From assembly GCA_946894095.1 (NCBI GenBank), contig OX335642.1, positions 8,381,021-8,445,020 on the forward strand: 64,000 nt of DNA, read 5' to 3'. The first letter of the stretch is position 1; every line of letters begins with the position of its first letter. Both the position numbers and the translations under genes were made by a program. Origin of the DNA: Incurvaria masculella (taxonomy: Eukaryota > Arthropoda > Insecta > Lepidoptera > Incurvariidae). This document shows, piece by piece, positions 33,801 through 45,800 of this stretch. The notes below the pieces were generated by a model, which worked only from the letters and a program-made list of their open reading frames with translations, did no database searches and had not been told where the DNA came from.

Positions 33801-36800
33801 GTTTTGACTCCCGGACATTTTCTCACTTTGGAACCCGTGTCATCAGTTCCAGAAGAAGATCTCAGCAATATAAAAATAAGTGCATTAAATCGTTGGAAAT
33901 TAATTCAAAAATTGCATCGAGACTTCTGGGATAGGTGGAGTAAAGAATATATTCACTCCCTTCAACAGAAGGCAAAGTGGAACAAGGTTCATCCGAACAT
34001 TGTGATCGGTCAAATGGTCCTAATTTTGGATGAACAATCTAGCCCGTTGAAATGGAAAATAGGTCGTATAGATCGGTTACACACAGGGTCGGATGGAATT
34101 TGTCGCGTAGTCTCTGTCCGCACTTCTGCAGGAGTAATTAAGAGAGCTGTGGTCAAATTATGTCCACTCCCCATGTCGAATGAGTGAGACCTTGTTATTA
34201 TACTTTTACAATTTTTTATCTTTTATTGTATGTATATTATGTTGTCGAATTTAATATTTTTTATTTTGAAACTTAACCTATCGATGTATTTGTATGCATA
34301 TTTTTCTCGTTTTACTATATATTGTACTTAAAATACAGTGTATTTTGGTCGGCGGAATGTTCAATCTTGCTAAAGGGTTTTTCAAAGTGCCACTTTACAC
34401 AGGGAAAACCCGAAAACATGGCAACATTCTGTGGGTAATTTGTACCAAATTTAATTTAAAAAACTTCACTTTTGCTCCAACCCACCTTGTGATTACATCG
34501 TGGCAAGATAAATTAAGTCATTTTTCGTTCTAAAAGTGCATTCGTTCGTGCAATCATTTTTCGAAATTATCAAGTGCTGGAAACTACCAAGTTCCTCGCT
34601 GTGCTCTGCAGTGGAAGCCAGGTACAGCGTCGAGACCGATCCTGAGAGGGATCCTTTGAGGGTAAGTCGTGACAACGTGCCTTGGCTCCAAGCCGACGAG
34701 GAAGCACCCCTGGTAAGTTTTCAGCACTGAACCATTAAACCCCATACAGTCCACTGAGAGAGAAATTAATACTCTCTTTATCGAACAAATGCAGAAAAAA
34801 ATGAGGTCAATACAAAGTTATATACAGACACAATAGCACAGTTGGCAAGCAATGCTCTTTGGAGATGCATAACGCTGTCCCTCAGTCCCACTGCACAACG
34901 CTGAACAGGCAGGGATCGGTGTTCCCAAAATCCACCGATCGTCTAGATCTTTTATCTATAGGGTCGGTAAACTATGAAATGGACTCCCTGCCGGAGCTTT
35001 TCCATCTAAGTACAACCTGGGGTCCTTCAAACATGGTGTGAAGAAGCAGCTGGCCGGCCGGCATGGTTTTCGCAGCCCCTGTGAAGGTCCGAAAAGTCCC
35101 GACATGGGCTATATGCCGCTCTTTCCATAAAAAAATGACAGCTGATGACTCACACTCCCTCGACGACGACAGCGACGCCTGCCGGCTGCACCGCCTTGGT
35201 GACGGCCACCGCAATCTGCTTGGTGAGGCGCTCCTGGACCTGCAGCCGCCGGGAGTATACCTCCACGATCCTGCAAGATCACATTGGTGTCATTAGCAAG
35301 TAAGGAAGGAGTGGCGTGGAGTGTAGCCACATTTAGTGAAAATAATATTTTCACTAACTAAGTCTGACGATTATAAGTGTCATCCTTACAATATATGATT
35401 CCTTGTCTAGGAATCGAATGATTTTCGTTAATGTATGTTTCCTTTTTCTATACAAAATACATTGCGGAAACGGTGTCCATTTCCGAACTTTTTTGACTAA
35501 ATGTAGAAATCTAAAAGCAAATGGAATTTTTTGTTTATGCATATATGCTGTTTTTGCTTATATCTAGAAATCGAATGACTTTCAGATTTCTAATGGAAAA
35601 ATCAACTTTTTTTATTTTTATTATTATTTAAATAAATGATGGAATAAAAAAATATTAACAATCCATTATCAGTCTGGAGTTCTATTTGGATTTGCTGAAG
35701 CGTTTCACTACATATTATTACATTTGTTAAAAAGTGCATTTGTATGGCGCGAGTAGTTGGCTAGTCCTAGCGCCTTAACTCGGAAAATATCAAGCGCACG
35801 AAAAAAATTGCAAAATTAATCAAATCTAGAGAGCTGTAAACATCTTTAGTTCCGATCATTTTTCTCGAAAAGTTGAAAATGGCCGAGATATTGAAGAAAA
35901 CGATTCTCCCTTAAAATCAAGATGGCTGTAAGACCGCTGGATTTTGTCGCGATTTGAATTTAGACTCCCACAGCAATATTCAGAGTGGGCGGACTATCTT
36001 TAGTACATGTATTAAGGTCGAACTAAACCGGTTTTTGTATAGTTAGTCCGATGCTAATCCCGTACTAAGTTTTGACAGGTTCACTCTGAATACGACTTTC
36101 AGGGACTGGGTGTAGGCTTCTAAAACAAAATGTTGTCTAGATTTTTTTCGGCGTTCAATACTAACCCGACCGCGCTAGGAAGTATATCAATTTAGTAACA
36201 AATGACAAATGGATAACTAAGGAGGCTGATCAAATTCATGCGAACGGAAAGTTTTTGTCATAGACGCACAAGAACTGGAAATATCCGAACAGGTTAGAGT
36301 AGTTCATCAAGTCACTGGATCCGCGATCGCCTCAGTGTTGTTTTGTAAAAATATATCATTTATAAGTAAATGACATATTTTTACAAAACAATGTAAACTA
36401 AAACGCCTATACGCCTGCAGTGGCTGGGTTTGACTAGAGAGCATAGAAGGACGGGAGGAGCAATCGAAACTTATTCGTATGAGCACTCTACTGCAGCGTA
36501 GCCACGAGTTAGTGAAAAAAGGTCTAACGGTACTTTTCGCTTACGAATTCGGGACCCGCAACAACGAATGTTCGTAGCGTTCGTCCTGTGAAGTTCTTAC
36601 GTGTTCTTAAGTGTCGTTGGAACTCGAGAAAATCAGTAGTAAGCAAATTCGTAAGCGAGCTCACTGGCAGGCGCTACCGTTTTGTATGTCAATGTGACTA
36701 CGCCGCCCACTGCTGTGTGTACCGTTGCACAAAGAGCTCCTTTGGTAGAGAAGCCAGGATTTATACTAACAGTCACTCTCATCATATCGAGAGTAATACC

Positions 36801-39800
36801 AGTAACTCGTCGATCTCGAACTTAGTCACATGTGTCGAAGACCCTGGGTTCCGCGGCTGCTTCTAACCGTTCTTACGTATCCGAGTTCAAAATGTGAATT
36901 TAGATGTTTTTATGTATTTACAGGTGGCGAATACCACACCCACCGTCATGATATTATCCCAATACACCGCATATTTGCCTACGCAAATAGGTAGGGGCCA
37001 TGTCAGGCCCTTCCTTTACAGCGCGGATACATTGAACTGGATTGAAAACATGGTAATTTTTTCATATTCCGAACCATGGAAGAGGTCGAATTCGTGACGA
37101 AATGCATGTATTCAATTCGGAAAGAGCAAGAAACTAGAGCATAGATGGGGCAGGAATTAAAACCATAACATTTACAGTCGTATTCATAGTGAACTGTCAA
37201 AATGTAATATACGGGATAAGTTTTTGAATTGTGGATTTCTTTGTGAAATGCGACCTATAGGCCTATTCTTGTAATTCCGTCAGGAATCAGACGACATCGA
37301 GACAACATATTTTATTATACGACGACGGAAATTCTCCGGAGCACGGTATGAATAATAGGTTTTCCTTCGGGTAAATTGCTTTGACAACAGCTTGAAAATC
37401 TGTTTTCTCGACTAACTGTAAGATTCCTGATTCGGAATTCTAAAAATATGCTTAGCGATTGTAGTGATACTTATGTAGCGTATATGTCAATAACTGATGG
37501 ACCAATAACATGACAATGTCATGTCCAGTTCTGTAAAAAACATAGCCAGATCTATTCAACTATTGAAAAATAACAACGTCGAACGGGCAACAATGTTACA
37601 CCCGAGGTTACACCAGTTCCCTCACCTGGCGAGCTTGCTGAGTCCGAGGATCTTGCCGCAGGGCAGATACCCGATGGACACCTTGCCGTAGAATGGCACC
37701 AGGTGGTGCTCGCACATGGAGAACATCTCGATGTTCTTCACCACCACCATCTCGTCGTGGTCTTCGTCGAATATCGCGTCGTTGAGCACCTCTGGAAGAT
37801 ATCACGCCGCCGTTATTCTTTGCCCTATCAATCCTCCATGCTACGGGCCATAACTGTTTATATGCTCTTAAAGTTTTACTAGAGGTTTGCAATTTTGCGT
37901 TCGATAAGATACTGTCGAAATCTACGTCTGTATGTTTTAGTTTTTTTAATAGACCTTTTAGATTGAAAAATATGACCAAAAAAAAGTTGTGACTTAATAT
38001 TATATTTTTTTTAGTAAAAGACATTTATAGACATTTACAAAAAAATAAAAACATACGGACAGAGAATGAAGCTTTCTGAAGTAATTAAGTTTTTTGATTA
38101 AAATCTGACAACGTTTAGAGGTAGGGAGGGAACCGTGAGGGCCTGGAAGACGATTTCGCTAGTTTAATGGAAGTCGCCGTGCAAAATTTTGCCTTGGCCA
38201 GTGAATTTATTTCTTCAAATTATCAAAACTTCCATTTCCGCTGCATTCACGACAGCCTTAAGGCGGACACAATAGCGAATTAGGCGAAATCTACCCAACT
38301 TTTATTATGTGTTTTTGGTTATTTATTTCACAAATCATACTATTATTTTAAATGCTGAGTCTTCAGAAACTATAAACCAATTGTGGCAGAGAACTTGAAC
38401 ATCTTAAAACAGTCATATAATATCTTAATTTCATTTAAAGCAAATATTTTCAATTGAAATGCACTGTTGCACGTCCACAAATATTTTTTAAATGCATTGA
38501 TGTTTTGATTAAATACTATAAAAATATTTTGTGTACTTCCTTTTTTTTTGTATACTACGTAAAAACATGTGAACCTTTAAAAAATAAATACATAATAAAA
38601 CCAATAATACCCCTCATGTGCATTTATTTGTTAAATGATACATTTGTGGCATTTGCAGTAGAGACGATGGGGGCATGGTCCGAGGAAGCAAAAGATCTGG
38701 CCATTCCAAGATCTTGGAATGGCCATGCGCGCAGCTTTAGGCGAAATCAGATCGTTAGAGCACCTGAGGCAGCGTATTAGCATGGCCATTCAACGTGGAA
38801 ACGGTTCCACTTTTCTCCTTCGCTTCGGTGCTATGGCCGCATCGGCTTTTCTAGAGGAGGATACAATATAGTTTCTACCCGACTGCGCAAGAAGGAGGGT
38901 TATTAGATATTCTATTTTAGTGTGTTTCTTTTTAATTGATGTTACTGCTAGATTTCAGTTAGTATTATTAGTTATTTACCTTTGTATTTTTTTATTTTAA
39001 TATTTAAGGTACTTTTTGATGTTTGATGGACATGTCGATCCTGTAGATTATGTAGATTTCCTGTAGTTTTCTAGATTGAAACTACACACGTTCTTTCAGT
39101 TGGACAAATGCAAATGCAGTTTCTACTTTCTAACATTTCGTGATTGTGTTTCAAGATCGGCTCTCCTGATGCCTAGGCCTGTCCTTATACAGAAGGCGTG
39201 TGTGGGCTCATGAACAGTTTATATTATCCGATCCCCATAGATTCAAGACACTTGCACGGCACACAAGAAGCGGAGGACATCTAAAAGATGAAAAAGATTT
39301 TCCAATGCAATTTTATGGGCCTACTAATGGGTATTTAACTACCTACTTTTTGTGATTTTATTATGTTTGGTCTCATATGCAGCAGTTGGCTTCGTAAGAT
39401 TGAGTTAATCCAAGTATAGGATGAATTTTCAAGATCTTTTTCTTAGTAAGGTAGTATTGAGCGTTTCATTTCAACGTTGAGCCGTCGATGTCATGAGAAC
39501 TTCCTGCAAAGTGCCCTTTATCCTCCACACGTGAACTATTTAATGTACTATGGCCTCGTCCTACACGTGAAGAGTTGAACCTAAACGGTAATATAATAGC
39601 AGGATGTTCGGATTTAGTTTTTAGTTATGGGTCATATCAATCAAACTGTTATTGAATATAGGGCTACCTATTAGGACATACAGGACATTCGAGAAGGGTT
39701 TAATTTTGTTTAAAGTGATGGAGTGTAATCTATGCATCTAAAAAAACCAGCGAGCGTATCAGCCAGCTTACACCGGTAAATCCTTAGAGCCCCTAGTCCG

Positions 39801-42800
39801 ACTTTTCACTTAGATTGGCGTGTACGATAAACCGATCGACTAGCGTTTTCAAATGTAGATATGGTGAAATGAAGAGAGCGAACTAACATTTGCGAGTCGA
39901 GTTTGATTTGACAGTTGAGATTTGATGTTTGATTGGTCGTCGCCGTAATACGTTGACGTTTCCGTTTACGCTGACTCCGCGTTTCCATACAAATCGGTAG
40001 TCCAATTTTACAATTACAGAATACGTTGTAAAAGTTGTATCGGTATGACATTTTTACGTTTCGAAGCTTCGTAAACGCCAATTTAGAGAACTCCGACTAC
40101 CCATATAAAAAAAATAATAGATGTGCCATCTAGAGATTTTTATTCCTTTTATTTCACCACAGCTACATTAAACTGGATGGCACACTAAAACTACGAACAC
40201 ACGCAAACATGTTGCGGTCATTTTGGTGTGTTTGTATTGCTGGAAAATAATTTGGCTTACGAATTTCTGTAGTACTTTCTGTAAATAAACAATGTTACAT
40301 CTAATATCTGAGTATGGGTAGCAAGGCATTGTGGGGTTATATTAGGACAGCGAGCATCGAAGGACGGGAGAAGCAACCGAAACTAGTTTGTATGGGGGCG
40401 GCGTAGGCACTTTACATGTAAAGACGGCAGCGCCGGCGAGTGAGTTCGCTTACTAACTTGCTTACTAATAATTATAGACGTAAGAACACGTATGAACTTT
40501 ACAGAATGGTATAAATATTTATTTATTTTATTTATTTATTGTTATTTAAGAGAATTAACAGCGGTAACATAGGTACATACGAACACATTCTAATATAATA
40601 AGACATATTATTTATGCTTATGCTACCCCCAAAAACAATTCCCATTTATTACCATTACGTACGAACAAGAAAATGTAATCAATAATAAAGAAAAACGTTT
40701 AAAAAAACGAACTAAAAAGTATAACAAATAAAAGTAATTTCTCTTGCCCCGATATTGATGACAAATTAACAACCAAAAATAAAAATAAAATATAGCCTAA
40801 TTAGTAACAAAATGTAAACTTTTTACCATAACAGAACAAAAACAAAACAAAAGTTATAAAAGAAGCAACATTTGCCGTGTGTTATGTATGTGTGTGTGAG
40901 GGAGTGTGTGTCCATGTGTAAGAGGGAGGGTGAGGGTGTGTGTGTATGTGTGTATCTATATGTGATCGGTTTTATGATAGTATGATGGCGAGCACTAAAA
41001 AATTAAAAAATTAAAGAATTAAAGTATGGGAAGGGGACATTGTGTGAGCGGTGAGTGCAATACTCACTCAAAAACAAGGTTGTCATTGCGCAGAGTAATT
41101 ATCCGAAATTTGGGGTAAGCTTTTCCTTGACCAAAAGTGAGAAAGCTTTTGATTTGCAGTTAAAAATATCAATGTCCACGAAATCATTATTATAGGTACC
41201 CATGCAGCGATTGATTACTGAATTTTTTGCGTACTTAGTATTCGAAAGATTGACTTGAAAGAGGTATGGCTTTCTTGTGTTAAAAGTTGGGCAACGTAAT
41301 GGAATTTTTGCCAGCAGCTCTGGACAATCTATATTATCTCCATTAACAATCTTGTGAAGCAGCAACATATCTGTGTATGTGCGTCTATTTTCTAGAGTCA
41401 TGATTTTATGATGGTGCGCCGCCTCTGCGTAAGTATTAAACTGTTTTTTCACACGATGGTTCAAATGTTTTAAAAAAATATTTTGAATTCTCTCTAATCT
41501 GTGAATATAAGTTATGTAACATGGATTCCATATTGAGGATGCAAATTCTAATGTATTTCTAACATAGGCAAGATACAATGTTTTAAGTGTCATCACATGT
41601 TTGAACGGCTTTGCAATACGCAAGAGAAAACCTAGAGTTTTGAGGCCCTTTTTGGTGATGTGATCGTAATGTTTATCGAACAGTAATTTGGAGTCCAGTA
41701 TCACACCTAAGTCCCGAACACTTTCCACGCGCTGCATTGCAACACCTGTCAGCTTGTATTCGAAGTTTACTTTCTTGATTTTCCTTGTGAATGTAATAAC
41801 TTGACACTTACTTACATTTAACGTTAAGTTATTTTTAACACAGTATTGTTCTAGTCTACCCAGATCACTTTGTAATTTAAAACAATCTTCTAGTTTGCTT
41901 ACGGCTGAAAACACTTTCATGTCGTCTGCGTAAAGTAAATACTGAGAGTGCTGAAAACAATTTGTTATGTCATATAGATAGACGTTAAATAACAAAGGTC
42001 CCAAATGGGAACCTTGAGGGACTCCAGAAGGGATTCCTACGAATGCAGAATGATTCGTTCCGATACGAACAGCTTGAGAGCGATTTTGCACATATGACGT
42101 GAACCATCTTAGTAAGTCTCCATGTACACCGATCTCGCCAAGCTTCTGGGTGAGAATGTGGTGATTTATTCTATCGAAACATTTGGCGTAGTCGGTGTAC
42201 ACGGTGTCAACTTGTAAGCCACTATCCATGCTATTTGCAACGAAATCTGTGAAAATTGCTAAGTTTGTGACCGCTGAACGTTTACTAAGAAATCCATGTT
42301 GAGTTGATGTTATATTAAGCTTAATTGAGGAGTAAACCTGTTCATACACAATTTTTTCAAATAGTTTGCTAAAAACTGAGAGTATCGACACAGGGCGATA
42401 ATTTTCCACCTTCTGCTTTGATCCGCCCTTGTGAATAGGTACGATGAAAGCCTCCTTCCATATCGATGGGAATGATCCCTCTTTCATCGAACGCTGAAAT
42501 ATAATTGATAGTGGAGAGGCTAGGCTGGGAGCACAATTCTTAACTAAAATAGCAGGTATCCCATCGCTGCCTGGACCTTTATTTACGTCAATGCTTTTGA
42601 GATGTTTAAAGACAATGGCAGGAGACAGCTCAACGGAGCTCATGACATCCAAAGGTGGGTGGATGGTAGTCACAGCGCGACTGGACCCAGCAACGGGGAC
42701 AGCTGCAGCGTTAACGGCCGTAGATAGGGTTAAATAAACAGATTGAAAATATTTACTGAAAGACTCGCAAATCTCAGCTCCGCCAGAGGCTATCGATCCA

Positions 42801-45800
42801 TCGTACGTAATTTGTTTGGGTATTGAATTTTGTCCTTTAAGATTTTTGCAGTAGGTCCATATTCTTTTCGGGTCTTTTCCAATACGAGACTCACAAGTGC
42901 TAACATAATTCTGCCAGCATAGGTTCTGCACTCGTTTTTGACGGGCCCTTAGTATAGAAAAGGTTTGATAATCCCTTGGGTTTTTGTGTATTTTATAAAG
43001 TCGATGAAATTTTTTCTTTTCTTTGACAATATTTTTAAGAGCTGGGGAATACCACTGCGGATATCCATCAGACTTGGAAAGGTAGCTAGGAACAAACTTA
43101 TTGATAGAATCATTTAAAATACCATAGAACGTAAATATCTAAAGTTCTACGAACATTCAATGTTGCGCATCCCGAATTCATGAGCAGTTTCGATCGCTCC
43201 TCCCGGCGTTCCATGCTCGCTGGGTTAAGAGGATACCCCACCGCTGACCACTTAAAAATAATACTTAAAATGCGATACTTAAAAATAATTAAGCGGACGA
43301 ATACCGTTCCACATTCCATTCGCGATCATCAACCTCGAGACGTACAACCCTCAGATCGCGTCTTCATGTGAAAAGTAAATATAAATTGAATTACCTTCGA
43401 GACTCTGGTCGTAGCCCTTGGTGAAGAAAAGCATCGCCTTCGCAGCCCTTTCCGGTGTCTTCAGCAGGCCCTGTCGGTTCGGGTCCTCGCCAAGGCCTGA
43501 AAATGATTAAAACAACGTTTTCAATTCGAGAAGCGGCGTCGTACCAAAAACAGAAACAGAAGTAAAGTTATTTCTGCACGATTGTGAACATACATGGCAC
43601 AGCAGATGAATAAAGGGTATGCAGTACTTTTCTTAACATTAGGGAAAGTGCTCATCTGGCTATTTTGAAGATTTTACTTACTTACTAGTATTTTTTTACT
43701 TCAAATTATAAATTAATTTCCGATTGTAATGCATAGTTTTAAGTGATCCAATGTTTTTCCAAATTTTTGACCCAAAATTTTTCCAATGGTTTTCACCAAG
43801 TGCTGATTTATTTTAATCGACACTTAAAGGGTCATAATTACTAAAGTACTGATTATTGTGTACTGGTATTGATTGCAAGCTGCTAAGAAATGCCGCCCTT
43901 AATATGTGGCGATTAAGCTAATCAGCAGTATGTGCAAAACGCCCTAAGTCTGTTAATTTAAAGTTTCTTAAAACTATATGTTAGTCTTTTCTAAAATATT
44001 TAGGTGAGTTTTTAGAGATCGCCTGTGGAAATGAGTTCGTAAAATAAAGTATATTATCATTTCATTTCATTCCAAGAACCATTTGCATGAAATTGTTTGT
44101 TTCTCCTCTGCATTATCTGCCATACAAAATTATCAGGGACCCGCTCACTGCAATCATTTCAAAGTTGAATTTCCTTGAAGTGTGAATACAATACGTCGTT
44201 TGTAGCGACAATGTGTGTAATTTGTGTGAAGTCATGGATTAAAATAACTTGACATCCAATGAATACATCCTTGATAAGCAATGCCAGTTTTAATGCATTT
44301 CATGTTTCAATTACACCTAACAGCGTGTCATATTTTGGTTAATTTAGCAAACGAGATCAGTAGGCCTATTCTTGTAATTCCATTCTCAGGAATCAACAAT
44401 CTCCCGGTGAGAAAACAGCTTTGATAAACGCTATTTTCTTGACTGAAATATTCCTGATTCCTGTAGGGCTCGCCAATTTAGGTGAGAAGTCGGACTACGG
44501 GCTCTGAGCCCTGTCTGGTTATACTAAACTCCTAAAAAATATAAAAAAAATACGATTAGGGTTTCTTGTATAGATTTAGCATGTGTCTGCCGCTTCTGTT
44601 ACAGTCTTTGGGATCTTTGAGCTGTGTGTACTTATCTACGAACCAAATCATCCATTTGAGGTTATCAAACGACATCTATTGTTGTGAAATTAAAGCATTG
44701 TAATCATATTTTTAAAATAATCGGAATACATTTTGGTCTCGACATGCAGCATGAATCCTGCTTTAGACAAAACCTGCTTTAGACAACATGTCAAGACCAA
44801 ATTTTTTTCAGATTATTTTCAGTGATAATTAATATGCTTAAATGCTTAAATATATATGTTGTTTTATCACCTCAATCTAATTTAATAGGTTACTGTTATG
44901 TCGTATCTATTAAATACATAAAACAATTCGAACCAAATCATATTTTCTCTGTATGTTTCACTCCATGACGTCGTTGATTTTAAGCCCAGGATACCTGGAT
45001 CTGCAGCCCGGACTGGTATAAAAACTCCAAAAAGGGAGATTAGATAAACATTATAGAGCAGGTCCTTAATTTCTTGTCTATAAAGAGTGTTTGATTGTCA
45101 ATAAATTTGACTTCCTTTAGTCAAACACCTTTAGTTTCCGCAAGTTTTATCACATCTCTGAAATCAGTTGTCGTTTACAGTACGGCTTGGCCGAGGATTA
45201 ACTTTAATTATAATTTTCTCCACTTATTTAGCAATTTCTGGGATCAATTACATTTCTTTTCAGGGCCTCGGATCAACTTATTTCAATTTACTCGCACTAT
45301 CCCATTACTATATTAAGATTAGGCATATCTTTCAAAACTTGCCTCAGGTGAGCTTCTTTCAAATATACTGTTATATATTAACTCGCACTGTCCCATTAAT
45401 ATATTAAGATTAGGCATATCTTTCAAGACTTCTGCCACTGGCTATCATTCGTCAAATCCTGCAAGGCTTACCTGTAAGCAGCAGCCTGTAGGAGTTGGCC
45501 ATGTCAGGGAGTAGAGCCTCTCGCGTCGGCGGCCTGTGGTCCAGCTCCAAGTCATGATGGAAAGTGCAGTTTTCGTGACCTGCAACGAGGGATAAAATGA
45601 ATCACCAATGGGGAAGAAAACACACAGTTTATTGTAGATGAAAACCTCACCATAAAAACTTCATTACTACAATTCCTGTCAAATTTGATGTACGAAAATT
45701 TTTATGTAATCACAATATTTGAAAATAATTTGTTATATTGCGAAATTTTACATCCCACGTCTTCATTTGATTAGCATAATTTAGAACAATTTATTTTTCG

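Larger units (their letters stand above)
28132..34787 (+). mobile_element. Complete BEL/Pao LTR retrotransposon
   Basis: A 6656-bp element with two 430-bp LTRs, a tRNA primer site, one uninterrupted Gag-Pol frame and a short purine stretch (GGCGGAA) before the 3' LTR. The LTRs start TGTT and end AACA. AATG directly precedes (28128-28131) and follows (34788-34791) the element, consistent with a short target duplication. It lies in intron 5 of GCH1, opposite to that gene. No envelope-like frame follows pol. Intact frame plus identical LTRs indicate a young and possibly active copy. Confidence 0.97.
40506..43140 (-). mobile_element. 5'-truncated jockey/CR1-type non-LTR retrotransposon
   Basis: The minus-strand element ends in a (TAAA)n-type tail at about 40506-40545 and reads through a ~550-nt 3' UTR into the RT frame. 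The 5' end breaks off inside the linker between endonuclease and RT, near 43140. It splits family F copy 2, in GCH1 intron 3 and in the same direction as GCH1. The 3' UTR contains a TG-rich tract (40875-40965, plus strand). Confidence 0.85.

Noticed and set aside
36588..36866. 92-codon frame
   Set aside because: Lies wholly within foldback family F and its flank; no protein family recognised.
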